64,000 nt of DNA from Arenicola marina (Eukaryota; Annelida; Polychaeta; Arenicolidae). Every line of letters begins with the position of its first letter. Position 1 is the stretch's first letter. The stretch spans positions 2,666,001 through 2,730,000 of the forward strand of contig OZ025264.1 in assembly GCA_964019135.1 (NCBI GenBank). The letters run 5' to 3'. Below the pieces are notes generated by a model. The model was given only the letters and a program-made list of their open reading frames with translations, had not been told where the DNA came from and searched no databases. This document shows, piece by piece, positions 44,489 to 57,800 of the stretch. The position numbers and the translations under genes are program-made.

Positions 44489-44826
44489 CGGGCGACGCCG
44501 CACGGAGGGGGTCCAGGCACGGCAGCGCGTTGCTGACAGGTCACGGGGCTCGGCTGGCCGCCACATACAAAGAGTCACTGGCGGGGGATATCCCCTCAGT
44601 CGGCGACCGGCTCACAGCATGGTCCGCGTTTCCGGTTCCGGTAGTCGGCGAATCCGTAACGGAAACCGAGGATCTTTTGTCGGCGAGGCTCGGAGATCTA
44701 CAGAGGAGACCGGCGAGCAGGTCTGCATCGGTGGTCGCGCGTCACGAGACAAAGACTGCTAGGCCCCGGGCTCGCAAACGCTTTTTGTCCGTGCCGTTCA
44801 TTACATGTAGCATGGCTGATGGGTAA
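44320..44826 (+). other. Overlapping open frame, possible true receptor tail
   Basis: A second frame overlaps the end of exon 4 and continues 338 bases past the receptor's stop. Codon choice stays GC-biased and the product has charged, helix-prone stretches (TETEDLLSARLGDLQRR) and a basic end (RPRARKRF). One base of insertion or deletion near 44,320 would swap the receptor's tail into it. This could be a real alternative, an assembly error or chance in GC-rich sequence. Confidence 0.4.
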
Positions 44827-45049
44827 ACCGACATCACCATTCCGATGTCTCCAAGGGAATGCGACAACATGCGATAGTTACACCCATGCAAGTTTCACAT
44901 TTCGGCATGTCCTGTTGATGGCCTGGTTTGAGGGCCGTCTTCAGGGGACGTAGCACTCGCCGACAGAGAGCGCTCGTGAGCGCTGCAGCTGGGGAAGTAG
45001 TTCACGAAAGGGAATGCGTGATATTTTTCCGGCCAGCAAAGTTTACACT

Positions 45050-45190
45050 AGGGGTCTGGAAGCGACATGCGACACAGGTATATTTGAAAAATTGACATTC
45101 GACATTGACCCCCAAATTCCGACACTGCGGATCTGAAAAAGCGTCATCGACACAGATTTTTTTTACAAACGACGCTGAACTGTCGTGCAA
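45050..45190. repeat. Diverged 'cgacatgcgacac' repeat
   Basis: Several loosely spaced copies of 'cgacatgcgacac' and 'gacattcgacattgac' resemble the 30 bp array at 5,825-6,045. Confidence 0.5.
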
Positions 45191-45469
45191 AATCGACATT
45201 TTGAATTCTTACACTGGGATTACATATATACTATAAGATGAAACGTCTATAAATAGTTGATCTATTATTATCGGTATCGGGCGCTGCTTTATTGTGTACA
45301 AATCATCCCTACGGACAAAGCAATGGGCAATAAGAAGAAACAATAAGAATACATTTGTAGATAAGTTTATTGACGGTCACCTTATATATTTAGACAAAAT
45401 CGTTAGACTATACTGTTAATATTGTCTAACTCCGGATCTATTCTCTTTGATTGAATCGATCAAACATTA

Positions 45470-46102
45470 GGTCAAAGGAGTAGCATTCACAGTGTTGTGA
45501 GCGTGGTTCACTGAGGTACGCGTTGGCAGATCTATAACGATGTATGCAGGTCAAAGGAGTAGCATTCACAGTGTTGTGAGCGTGGTTCACTGAGGTACGC
45601 GTTGGCAGATCTATAACGATGTATGCAGGTCAAAGGAGTAGCATTCACAGTGTTGTAAGCGTGGTTCACTGAGGTACGCGTTGGCAGATCTATAGCGATG
45701 TATGCAGGTCAAAGGAGTAGCATTCACAGTGTTGTGAGCGTGGTTCACTGAGGTACGCGTTGGCAGATCTATAACGATGTATGCAGGTCAAAGGAGTAGC
45801 ATTCACAGTGTTGTGAGCGTGGTTCACTGAGGTACGCGTTGGCAGATCTATAACGATGTATGCAGGTCAAAGGAGTAGCATTCACAGTGTTGTGAGCGTG
45901 GTTCACTGAGGTACGCGTTGGCAGATCTATAACGATGTATGCAGGTCAAAGGAGTAGCATTCACAGTGTTGTGAGCGTGGTTCACTGAGGTACGCGTTGG
46001 CAGATCTATAACGATGTATGCAGGTCAAAGGAGTAGCATTCACAGTGTTGTGAGCGTGGTTCACTGAGGTACGCGTTGGCAGATCTATAACGATGTATGC
46101 GC
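45470..46102. repeat. 79 bp satellite, eight copies
   Basis: Eight head-to-tail copies of a 79-base unit beginning 'aggtcaaaggagtagcattc' and containing 'gagcgtggttcactgaggta'. The copies are almost identical; only two or three single changes are seen. The array is therefore young or strongly homogenised. Confidence 0.97.
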
Positions 46103-47685
46103 CGAGGTGGAAATCTAAAATATGTTGTTGTTGACGTCTGCTTATTATGCTGAATGTTTGATCCCCCCCCCCCCCCAAAAAAAAAGTAATAAAAGCTTTA
46201 AAAAATAAGTCGATTTTTTTTTCTGGGAGATATATGGTAATTCTATTCTGGCAAATGGTAGCATAATCATAGGGACGACTAACACCAGACAAAAAAACAA
46301 CAGGTTGCAAGAATTACTGGCACTGCTGCTCTTCGAATAATCGACCTCTTATAAATGAATCAGATGTAAATAAATTTCGTTGTGTAACCACTTGGTTGTT
46401 TCGGATTTGCTATGCACGCTCTGTATCGAAGTGTATTTCACGTGTTTCCGTGTAACAGGGACATTCGAGGGGTGCTCACAACCCCCTACTGAAAACAAAC
46501 CCAAATCGACATCCACCCCGAACCACAAAGAGAAAAAAGAAGGCTTCATATGTATTTAAAACGCGTTCGTGTGTTGTTTAGAACAAACTAACAGTTACAT
46601 TTGATGTTGCGATCCTACACAATCTGCCGATATGAAACCGCGATACGCGCGTTTTGTAGCACTTAGTTAGCGATATTCGAATAACAGTAAGGTTTCATGA
46701 GAAACTGGGGAGGGGGGGCGGGGTGGGGGGCGGACGTGTGAGCTTCAGTATGGGAACGTTGCGTAACAAGGCACGGATAAGCGTTAGCAGTACTTTACAG
46801 CCTTGGCCTCATTGCTCGTTATGGGACTTGTCACACCCTCCAGACGTAGATCTACCAATTAAACAAATGTTTATTGCGAGATTAGGAGGGTATGAAACAA
46901 ATCTGGGGACAGATTTATTCTTTGATGATCGTGTTGTGCTTGGACAAAAATCAGCGTCTAACTGTGCATTATGTTATAGGTGTGAAAGTCATGATCCTGG
47001 CCCGTTTTGGGCAGTCGGACGTTTTGGGTTCTCACAACGTTTTTGTTTTGTTCTGAAGTCATGGTGTCCTGCGTTGAAGTGAGTACAGCTCAAATAACTA
47101 GGCCAAACGTGTCCGTATTGTTTGGGATTGCCCGGACCACTCACAAGGTATGTAGGTAAAACTCCGGGCCTTTTTGTCACGATGTGTCCCAGACCCGTGT
47201 GTACCGGCACTATGAATTGGGCAGTGTTAACGTGCATAATACCTACCGCTTCAATCACCCTTTAATCCTGATTATAACCGCCCTGTCTGTTTCGATAATT
47301 ATGCTTTAGCCCTGTCTCTAAGACACTTGACAAATTAATATGAAACTTTAATGAACGGTAACTTGTATGCTCGATAATTGATATTCTGATGAACAATCGC
47401 CCTTGTAGTTATTGGCATCTGTTTGTTACATCACGCTGACATTAAATGCCAGAGCAATTGATGTCATGAGACCCCGTCCGTCATGATGACTGATCTCTGA
47501 CAACACAGAGATTCTTGTTTTTTTCTCGTCTCGTCTCTGACGTATCATTGACCCCTCCCCAACTCTACCTCACGTGTTTCAACGTTAGTGTTATAGCTTT
47601 CTCGTCGCTTCCATGCACATACATCACCTCTCTTCACTCTATCTTCCAATGTTTTCCTCACGTCTTTCTTTTTAGTTTGCACATA
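46103..47685. other. No gene recognised
   Basis: Holds C and A runs at 46,164-46,188, a G-rich run near 46,710-46,732 and a 119-codon frame at 46,723-47,082 with many cysteines but no known domain and no splice or codon-bias support. Left unassigned. Confidence 0.4.
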
Positions 47686-47689
47686 TGTT

Positions 47690-50600
47690 GCCTTGCGCTG
47701 TTACAAATTTCACCATAGCTTACGAACAAAGTATATGGTATCCCGAATCTGAAAATGACTGTACTGCTGCAAATATGTACTGCTGTTTATTTGTATCTTC
47801 TGGCTGCATCCCGCCATTATATGCTACTCTGATGAAATGGCGGTATCCCTACAGGAAAAGGTATTAAAACACCTTGGTGGTCTGATGAAAAACTCTCTGT
47901 CTGACTTGCTGAATTCTGCTGGGGAAGGAGGTGATGAAATCTCTGCTGAACCAGATTTGTTTAAATGCTCTCCTTATTATAACAATGATGATATAATAGA
48001 GGGTTTAACTGGCTGCAGAGGCCGTTTATCTATTCTAAGTTTAAATTGCTGTTCATTAAATGCAAAATTTGATGAGATTCAAATAGTCCTGGATACTCAA
48101 CGTTAGCAGGGAAATGAATTTGATATTATTTGTTTACAGGAGAACTGGCTTTCATCAGACTGTGACATAACTCGCTTTATTTGGCCAGGCTAGAATGCTA
48201 TATCACAGGGTAAACTGCCGTCCGATCACAGAGGTCTTGTAACTTACATGCTTTATGACTTTGTTTATAATACTGTGATCTACCCTGGAGAGGGTACCGT
48301 ATGGGAGTCGCAGTTTGTTAAAATGACACATGAATCCTTCAATAAGAAAGTAATTGTAGGCAATATCAACAAGCCACCTAGAGATGTGAACGAAAACTAC
48401 AGAATCTTCACAGATGAATTTACCCAAGCAGTAAAACACATTTTGAAAAACAAAATGCCGAGGTAATAGGTACTGGTGACTTCAATATAGATTTACTAAA
48501 GTTGAATGAAAAACCAACGGTAGCAGATTTCTTTGATGCGGCTATGACGCATGGTTTTATACCAAAGATCACTCTCCCAACTAGGTTGGCTTAGAACTCG
48601 AGCATCACTGATAGATAATATGTTTTGCAGGGTCTCCCCGAAGATTATAGAATCATTTGGTGGAATATATCTAAATGCCATATCTGATAATTTTCCCTAT
48701 TGTATATCCATGAACGTTACTCTAACCCAGGCGCAGGCTCCTAGGTTCATAAAATTGAAAACAACAGATCCAGAAGCGCTAGTTAATCTATCCCAAGATA
48801 TTTACGGCAAACTTGATAAGACAATGTTATTAGATCCTAATCTAAACTACCAAATCCTAGAAAATGAGATAACACTGCTCAAAGAGAGCATCTACCATTA
48901 AAAACAGTTAAATACAATAGACGTAAACATAAAAAAGCCAAGTGGATAACGAATGGAATCATTAAATCGATATCATTTCGTGATAAACTATACAAAAACA
49001 TACACGTATAACAAGATACTGAAACGTAACATCAAAATTGCCAAAACAAAATACTCTTTTGGAATATTTGAATCTTGTAAAACTGACATGAAGCAAACTT
49101 GGAATCAGTAAGTCAACAAATAAAAGGAAATTTCCTGAATGTTTCTTAATTGATGGCCAGCTAACAAGAGATAAATCAATAATAGCTAGTGGCTTGAATA
49201 ATTTCTTTACCAATATCGGCCCTATTTTAACCAAGACATTAAGCAAGCAGACCAGTGGCTCGTTTAAAACTTATTTGATGAACCCCTGCTTGAATCAACT
49301 GCATTTAAAACCAATCGATATATCGGAGACGAATAAAATAGTTAATGCTGTAAAGCCTAAAACAAGTTGTGGTCATGATGATATATCGGTGAAGTTGCTC
49401 AAAGCTATCAAACAGGAAGTTAGTGCCTCCCTTATACTAATAATTAATCAAGCGTTGTCAACCGGTATTTTCCCCGATGGTGGTTTCAATTTTTAAAAGT
49501 GGGGAAAAGGATGTATTTAATAACTACAGACCTATATCAATACTACCAGCCTTTTCTAAGATTTTTGAGAAAGTTATTGCTAATCGACTTTATTCACATT
49601 TTGATGATAACAAATTATTTAATAACAGCCAATACGGTTTTAAACCAAAGCATTCCACGGAACTTGCCTGCCTTGAACTAATTGATCAGACTCTACAAAA
49701 ATTGGATAACGGGGAAATTCCGATAAATATATATCTGGATTTGTCTAAGGGATTCGATACAATAAGTCATGATATACTTCTACAAAGCAACTAAAGCATT
49801 ATGGCCTGAATTCAACCTCTTTAAAGCTCATGAAAAGTTATCTCTGCGACAGAAAACAATACGTGCAACTTGAAAATACCAGGTTTAATAATTTAAATAT
49901 TCATATTGGCGTTCCACAAGGCTCTATTCTAGGTCCTCTTTTATTTATAATATACATAAATGACATAACCTCCGCCAGTGACATTTTAAAATTTATTATA
50001 TACGTGGATGACACAACCCTTTAAGCACACTGAACGCAAAGTTACAAATATCATCTCAACCAGCGCGGAAATGTTAAATGGAGAATTGAGCAAAATTGGC
50101 CAATCGCTGGCAATAAATAAATTGGCTCTGAACCCAAATGAATGTAATTATATGCTCTTTTACATGCCGGGAAAAAAATAGATATTCCCAATCTTGTGAT
50201 TAGTACAACGTCTATCGAATGGGTGGGCGAATTTAATATGCTCGGGTTAACTATAGAGAAAACCTAAAAATGGAATAGCCATATTAATAAAATAGCAATT
50301 AAAGTATCTAAAGTAATTGCAATCATGAGCAGATCTAAGTATATCCTTCCGCAACATACGCTGTTATCAATTTATAAAACGCTTCTGTTACCACACTTAA
50401 ACTATTGTATCTTAGCCTGGGGTTACCAAACACAACGATTAGAAAAGCTACAAAAGAAAGCAAGCTGTGCGGATCATAACCGGCAGCAAATATAACGCAC
50501 ACACGAATCCTCTGTTCCAAGATCTTAAACTACTAAAAGCAAAAGATATTCATCGATTGCAAACGTTAAATTTTTATTATAAACTAGTAAATAAAAAACC

Positions 50601-51185
50601 TCCACTATACTTGGAACAAATACCACTGGTCCAGCATTCAAGTGTACACTCATACAACACCAGGGGTAAACATCGGGTTCAAACAACCCGTGCACACCAT
50701 CAATATGCCACTAAATGCATAAGACATAGTCTAGTATATGTAATAAATTCTGAACCTAAATCCATCTTAGATAAAATCTACACACATAGTCTACAGGGAT
50801 TCTCTCAATTTATTAAACAAATTATGATAAATGACTACCCAATAGAGTGTGACATACAGAACTGTTTTGTGTGTCAAGCATAGGGGGTTCTATTTTGAAA
50901 TTATGTACCAAATGCTTTTGTACGTTTTGCTTTGTATGTTTGACCATCAAATAGCGCAAGTTGTTATTTTTGTTTATTTTTTTTCCTAGCTTAATCCCGT
51001 CATTCTGCTTTTTTTTCACTTAAATAGGGTCCTTATTTACCAAATTTAATTTATTATGTGGCTCTAGTGCCAGCGGCCTAACACGGCCTTAACTAGAGTC
51101 TCCTCGACAAAGTGTGATCTATACTTAGACAAACATTGTTCGGTTTATTTTATTATGTAACACTTTGTTGAATAAACGAATCCAT
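47690..51185 (+). mobile_element. Decayed CR1/jockey-type LINE
   Basis: Encodes an apurinic-type endonuclease (LSLNCCSLNAKFDE near 48,040; ICLQENWLS near 48,130; GDFN near 48,480) and a reverse transcriptase (NNYRPISILPAFSKIFEK near 49,520; YLDLSKGFD near 49,730; GVPQGSILGPLLF near 49,915; YVDD at 50,001-50,012, where YADD or FADD is usual). The C-terminal region follows (HSYNTRGKHRVQTTR near 50,650). The 3' end is AATAAA followed by a (TCCA)n tail, as in the CR1/L2 group. The open frame is interrupted by at least five frame changes and stops, including in-frame stops near 48,104 and 48,193, so it is dead. The 5' limit is uncertain. Confidence 0.85.
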
Positions 51186-52490
51186 CCATCCATCACATAC
51201 GTGGCTAGCATAGGCGTCGCAAAGTGAGAAACATAGGATTGTCTCTATGGGAAACTATCTTTGGAAAATCCCGCCCCTCCCCCCCCCCCCCCCCCCCGCT
51301 TGAAAGAAAACATCCGCCCCCCATACGGCATCCACTGGTTACTGCATGCTTGTTCCTTAATATTGAGGTTAAATGCGCTGTAGGCTCAATGACATTGACA
51401 TCATCATTTAAAAAAGTAGGCTGCACATGCACACAATTTATGTGACGTCATAGGCGGCGGCTGTCTTTTTGAAGGGTATTCCTGGGGATCGAGAACCAGA
51501 TCCAATAACACAGGATCATTAGCTTTCGATCGAGAAGGTAAAAAGCAACATAGACTGACAATCCTCATTCCGTTATCTATTACAACCACACAAGTACTCC
51601 AGTTTTCGGTTCGAAATGAAGTCTTAAAGTGTATGCAAGGGTTCTCTATTAATAGTGGAACACGTTAAGGAACCAATTAAGGAGTATTCACTCTGAATTG
51701 GTTTCAATGGGGCTCTACAGTTCTCGCGGTTTCTATTTCCAGTTTATGTCTTTTGGGGACCAACAAAAACACTCGTGCTCTTAGAACGAGTGCGCATTAC
51801 GCTGGTGCCTTGCTACAGCTGCGTGTCGCGCACTCATTGTAGTCAACGTTTGAGTGTTGGGAACCGGCCGGCTGCGCGGTTTGGGCGTGAACAATTAAGT
51901 GGCTGTGAAACTAATTTTTGTTTGCTTTGGTTCAGGCGTCTCTCCATAATGCATGTGGTCCGTTCGATGAGACTGTTGGAAGCCTTGTATCTTGAGACAA
52001 TTCATCGATGTTTATCTTTCTGGACAGACACGCAAATCCAGCAATACAAAGAGTAGGGGTGTAAGGTACGGTGTGGGTGTGCATGAGGGCTGGAGTATGC
52101 GTTAGTGTAGCGCATCACAGCCTCAATGCGTGTGTGTATTGCCGGGCACGGAGAAGGCCGGGGTGGGGGCGGAGGTAGGGTAGGGGGGAAGGGTGTCGCG
52201 TTAGGAGAACGACAACTCCGTATAGTTTACCATTACAATGGCCTTTTAATCGATTTACACAAAAGTGCTAAAACGGCGAATTTTAACCATATCTTTTCCT
52301 GACGGGCAACACAATTCCACAGTGTTCTATACAATTTTGAAGTTTATACGGTCAATATTGAGGGCACAGTGAATTTCGATAATGTTAAATTAAAATGACC
52401 CGTTGCGTCATAACCGCTAATCCGATTTTAGCGACATTTTAAATATAAGGTTCTAACTTATGCCCCAGTTTGTTGTAAATATCTGAGGGC
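51186..52490. other. No gene recognised
   Basis: C run at 51,277-51,297, then unique sequence. A 93-codon frame at 51,775-52,056 has no known domain or splice support. G-rich runs lie at 52,150-52,195. Confidence 0.4.
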
Positions 52491-52900
52491 GATAGCTTTA
52501 AAAAGTCGGGTTCGACCCCCAACTTCCAGGCGCTCTAGCACCTCTACGTTGCGCACTCCGGGTTCAAGCTGAGATTGGATTCGGTATAAGCAATATTACT
52601 TGTATCTATCAGGACAACATTGGTGTTCAGATGTTGTCTAGTTTTCAACTACAGCCGAGCACTCGACATTTAAAATAGTCAAGCTCACGACCTTGAACTC
52701 TGACCGAAGTCGCTGCAAAACGGTCACTTTTCAGATATTTCCTTGTGCAATATTTTTGTTAAAGATGGGTTGCCTGGCTTATAGGTTTCTATGTGTTTTT
52801 GGCAGATGGTTGAAACTTGAAAAATGTCTTTCAGCATGGGCCAAATGCAAAAAGAAATCCTGTGACGTCATTGTTTAGCCGAATTGCACATGGAATTTAT
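52490..52900 (-). repeat. Repeat family R3, copy 3
   Basis: Matches copy 1 (3,360-3,740) in the same orientation: 'gcgctctagca', 'tctacgttgcgcac', 'ccgggttcaagctgaga', 'actacagccgagcactcgac' and 'ggcttatagg'. The B box is one base short here. Confidence 0.65.
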
Positions 52901-52914
52901 AGTCTCTGCTGACT

Positions 52915-53260
52915 ATCTTCTTACACAACGTAAATTATTATGGGACTGTTTGAAGAGGGCACTTCTGAAATATTCGAGAAATGTCGCCGTAATGATGAAA
53001 GATTTTACCATGGGGAGTCCTGTAGGGAATTCTCCGTCAACTCTGGAAGCGGAAGTAAGATAGAAACGTACTATTTTTATGTTACGGTCAAAGGGGGGAC
53101 CATCCTTGCCACATAAGGACGTCATTTGCTAATTTTTGTTATTTGTTTAAAAATTATGGCGATTTTTAATATACCGGAACTGACGTCATCGTGACTCCAT
53201 CTGACGCATACGACAAATCTCAGATTTCGCATACCTCCTTACTATTAAGCTACAAACCCC
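52915..53260 (-). repeat. Repeat family R4 fragment, copy D (reverse)
   Basis: Read on the minus strand it has 'taagatttgtcgtatgcgtc', a CRE-type block and 'tatcttacttccgcttccag', in the R4 order. Strongly diverged and shortened. Confidence 0.55.
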
Positions 53261-53774
53261 CCCTCTATGACGGAGAGTGAGCAATAAAACAGCGCAACTA
53301 GCGCCGACGTTGTGAATTTCCCACACCCAAAACTTTTGTAAATGTTTCGCGAATGTTCGTAGAAGGCAGGCATGTGATTGATTTGGAGATTCAGCCATTT
53401 AGTTTTGCAAATACAAGGCGTTGAAGCGGGTGTTGACGCTCAGTGGCAGCCGTTGAGTCGTATAACCTGTTCTTATTTAGTACGTCGCAGCGCATCCCGG
53501 GCCTTCAACATAGCTTTCTCCTATTGGCCTGACGCAAAAAAACCGTGGGCTGGAAAGGCCGAGGGCGAACATTCTAGAAACCCATTCTTGGCTAGATCAG
53601 GGCCTCCTCGGTATAACCCCATAGTAAGGTATAGGCAAATATAATAATGTTAAAAAACGAACGCTTTGTGCACAGAACTGATAGTAAATTAATTAACTTG
53701 TTTTCAAAGTCTGAAAACGTTAACTGATATATTCCTTGATCTCGGCTTGATTATTATTAACAACGTATGGTTAA

Positions 53775-54392
53775 AGGGGCAGCCAAGACCAGCGACCAGC
53801 GATGAATGTTTTCTTAGTGAAAATATGAAACCAAAGGTATTCATCCCCAGTGGGACATATTTTTAATTAATCGGATAACGGAGCAATTATCGATTGAATG
53901 CTGCATAGCAGCTAATGATGACGTCACCGAAGCTGAATCCGATGTTTCGCACCTCGCTCGCCCGCTGTTGCAGCTCGTCACCAGGGCCAGTAAATTCAAA
54001 CGGCGGGGGCCAAATATTTCGCCCCACTCCATGATAATTAATATTTTATTCTAAGTCGAAATAGTCGGCCCCGGTCGTTTTCAACTTGCGGGCCCAGGCC
54101 TGAATTATTGGACCCCTTGCGGCCGGAATAGACCGATCCACACTCCGACACTAAGCCCCGCCCATGCGTGAGTCCTTTCACCTTACTCGTGAGTGAAATT
54201 GACAATCATAGCTGATGGTAGGTACAAGTGAAAAGTACTCATCTCTGAAAATGACAACAAAGTGGCATGCTGCTTTGTTTGTCCGGCTTGTTTGTCCGAC
54301 ATTACGCACTTTTTTCATCACATGATTGGATAAAGGCACAGGTGACATCAGTGAATTATTGACAGCCGGGATCGGTCGATTGGTGTTCCCCT
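53775..54392. mobile_element. 618 bp MITE with TTAA target duplication
   Basis: TTAA flanks both sides (53,771-53,774 and 54,393-54,396). The left end AGGGGCAGCCA matches the right end AGGGGAACACCA (read on the other strand) imperfectly. No protein. The TTAA target and AGGGG ends are like those of the THAP transposon at 34,954, suggesting a Kolobok-type or piggyBac-type source. Confidence 0.6.
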
Positions 54393-54899
54393 TTAATTAA
54401 CAGGAAAGGGTATTCCTCATAATACACAAGAAGTGTGTCTTAGAATGATACTTCTTACCCACAAATATCCAGCAGCATAGATGTATTAAAATACAATTCA
54501 TTAATGGCACAGCTGGTTTGGCTGATCTCTTTGGCAGAAACTTACAGATGTAACGTGCCGAGGGGGTGGGGTGTCGTAGCGTGTGTTCCGTGTAATAAAG
54601 ATAGGCCACCGAGGCTACCGTGTAATGAAATGTACGCCTAAGCTAAGCAGAGCCGGTTTCTTCTCCAGGAGTCAGCAGCAGCATCTCCCCCGAGGCCCCG
54701 CGGCAGCTCTATTTATACAAGCCTAAGCCCCAAGCGTCGCCTAAGCCTAACGCTCATACGGACAAAATCAATGTTTCTTAAACTTTAAAATTTATACGAC
54801 ACGAAACACAGCAGGCACAATGAAACAAAAGTAAACAATAATAGCCCGGGGCAACGCGGGACCGGTTATTGCCGGCTAGATCACGGGGATCGATTGTTA

Positions 54900-57800
54900 A
54901 CTGAATAACGTAGTGGCGTAACCCGTTTTTCTTCTTCCTTTTAAAGCTTAAAGTCAAATATACATAAATAACAGCACTTTAATTCCCAATGATCGCCATA
55001 ATCTGGTTTAGCGACGAGGAATCTCGAATGTCCATGATACAGTCCTTAATAGACGAATATATATAATGTCATTGTATTTCCCAAACATCGCTAGATAACC
55101 AATTGGATTTTCGCTTTGATCTGGTCGAGGGACGAGGAACCTCGATGGAGGTGTCTGTGGGCTGCAACAGGATGCTGTCCGTAGGGATGATATCATCTGT
55201 ACCACCCGGTAACAGTACGTTCATACCACGCCTGGGAGGCTCGTCAGAGTGAGAGCCCTGGTGCAGCGAATAAGGATCCACTATGTTGGATGGCGATGAC
55301 GGCGTATCCATATTCATGAAGATAACCCCTTGGTTATCAGGAGCAGGGGGATCCACTATACCGGATGGCAACGGGGCGCATCCATGTCGGTTGGTGGAAC
55401 AGTTATGTTTGTAGGAACTTGTAGTTCCTCTTCACATTGAGGTGGTTCACTGCGGTAATCCACAATATCATCAGATAGAGTCTTGGGTAAGATTGGGCAG
55501 TCGTCAGTGTTATAGTTTCCGACATCAGGAATAACCGTGTAGCAATCTCTGATATTCACATCGTAGGTTTTGGATCTGAAATGATATTTCGTGAACTTTC
55601 GCAACTGACACTGTTGATCATCAGTGATGTTGGTCACCAATTATGTATCGCGAGATCGAGTCTTATCCCTTTCTCCCGTCAGGAATACTAAATCACCAAC
55701 TTGTATTTTGGGAACGTTGTCGGTGATAGTACCACACTTAGAGCGAGCAATATGTTGGTGGTTGCCAATACATGCTTGATACTGCGAAACGATCAGTTAT
55801 CGGTCATCGATCGGAAGTTGTTCTCCTGTCAATTGATCGCGCTGGGTCCACAATTCCTTGGAAAAGAGACCGGATGCTCTTATCCGGCTATTTAGGTTGG
55901 CGGTTAATAGAGCGAATGTGACTGAAGATAGTGGTCCGCTTTCAGGGGGAAGTTTCAGGGATTCATTACCTAGTTCTTGGACAGCACACTCTGCAACAGG
56001 GTTTTTGTTAGGATTTTTGACATTTCCGACAATGAGCTGAATACCGTTTTGTTTGAGAATATGGTCTTTGGCAATGGCTGTCAGTCGTATATTGACTCCT
56101 CCATCAAGGACACCAGCGCAGAGTTCAATAATAGCGTTCCGCAGGTGGTCATGACGTTCACTATTGATGATCTTGCTGAGGGTGAAGGATGTTGATGTTT
56201 CACGAAGTAATAAGATGCATTGTTTGTATCGTCTCATGACGTCTGCTGCGAAATTGGAGCCGACATTCTCAGGTATACATGTAGTCGATTGGGGCTTGAA
56301 GTAGGAAGGGAAAGTCTTTAAGGAGCTGCACTGGTGGCAACTGTCGGTGGTGGTTTGTGCCTCCCGTTGACTATCCGATGCGAAAAAAAAACTGGTTGAA
56401 CAAAAGTTTCAGCTGGTGTCGTAGGATGATTGAAACACAGATGGAGAGCTGCGAGGAGACCTGAGATCACAGATCTTGGTATTACGATGCGGTCACGTGC
56501 TTAGGGGAACTGCTTGACCTCATGCACAACCAATAGTCCGTCGTTGGACTTTTTACTTTTTACTTGGTTTTGTTCCCTGTGTAAGATTGGCATGCATTCT
56601 TCTGATGTCTGGGCACTCTCTTTGAGTAGCAAGCTACGCGAAACGGCTAGTGAAAGGCATATTTATGGATCGTTCCATTATTTCTTGCGCGTTACTATGT
56701 GGAACCACGCATTCCTTGGTGTCATTGGCAAAGGTACAAATTTGACAATTGATCTTAGTACACTCCAGGGTAGCGGTTAGCGGTAGAGAGAAATGTGCTG
56801 AATCATGAACTTGCTGAAAATTCCCCTTGCATAACTTGCACACATGGTCTACTATCCGTAAGGATTTGAGTCGTATGCTTTCACTGGATAATGTAGGGGG
56901 AGAAATGTTTTATTTCCGATGGGATACATAGGGCTTCAATTTCGCATGGGAGCCATCTTACTTGAGTTGATTTAGTCTTGGTATTGAAGCATCTGGCAAG
57001 TGAGAGTTTACCTTCCCTTTATAACGTAGAGAGTTGCCCCTATGCCTCTACATTTCAGGGTGCCATTGGTTAATATCCATAGCACGTCATCAGTTTTGGG
57101 TAGTGTGATGGATTTACAGTTCGAGAATGCTTTCTGAGCTTCACGGTAAGCACACAGAAAGTCGTCAGACCATTCAATGAACTCCCCGGATTGTCGCGAA
57201 GCAGTAGTCAGTGCAAGAGGAAGTAATAGGTCAGCGTAGTGTGGGAGCACTCTGCTCAGGACTATGTAGGCTCCTATAAAGGAACGAAGGCCTTTTACAA
57301 TCTTAGGCGGATCGACGGCAGCCAATGTTGAGACTCAATGGGGACTGACTTTCAAAGATCCGTCAGACGAGGCCCATCCTAATATCACAGCTGATCTAGG
57401 ACAGATGATCGCAGCAGCATATAATCGTAAGTGTTTTAGTGCTGTTTTGTAGTGCTGCAAGTACAGTAGTCCAGTTATGCTTCTTTGAAAGTGTCACCAC
57501 CGCAGTATAATCACCAGCTATTTTGGCCACACGGCCACTCTGTATCATTTCCCCTAGCACTCTACCCATCAACTCCTCCAGGCATGTCTCGAAGCCGGGC
57601 ATGCCCATGGCACATCTGGTGAATATACGTATTCTTTTGTACGGTGTTGCTACGCCGCAATTTTTCATGGAGTCCTTGTTTAATGGGATCTGGTAGAAGG
57701 ATTTAAGAACGTCGGTGATAATGAGATATTTTCACTTGCCGTTTTGACGGAGAACAGAGTCGCAGTTTGGCATAACTGATGGTTGTGGTTTGCTGTACTG

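Noticed and set aside
46723-47082. 119-codon cysteine-containing frame
   Set aside because: No known domain, begins in a G run, no splice sites or codon bias; kept as unassigned.
51775-52056. 93-codon frame
   Set aside because: No domain, no bias, no neighbouring exon.
54600-54800. LTR of the minus-strand gypsy fossil
   Set aside because: A TATTTATA-bearing GC-rich stretch looks promoter-like, but no matching second copy is present at the other end near 60 kb.
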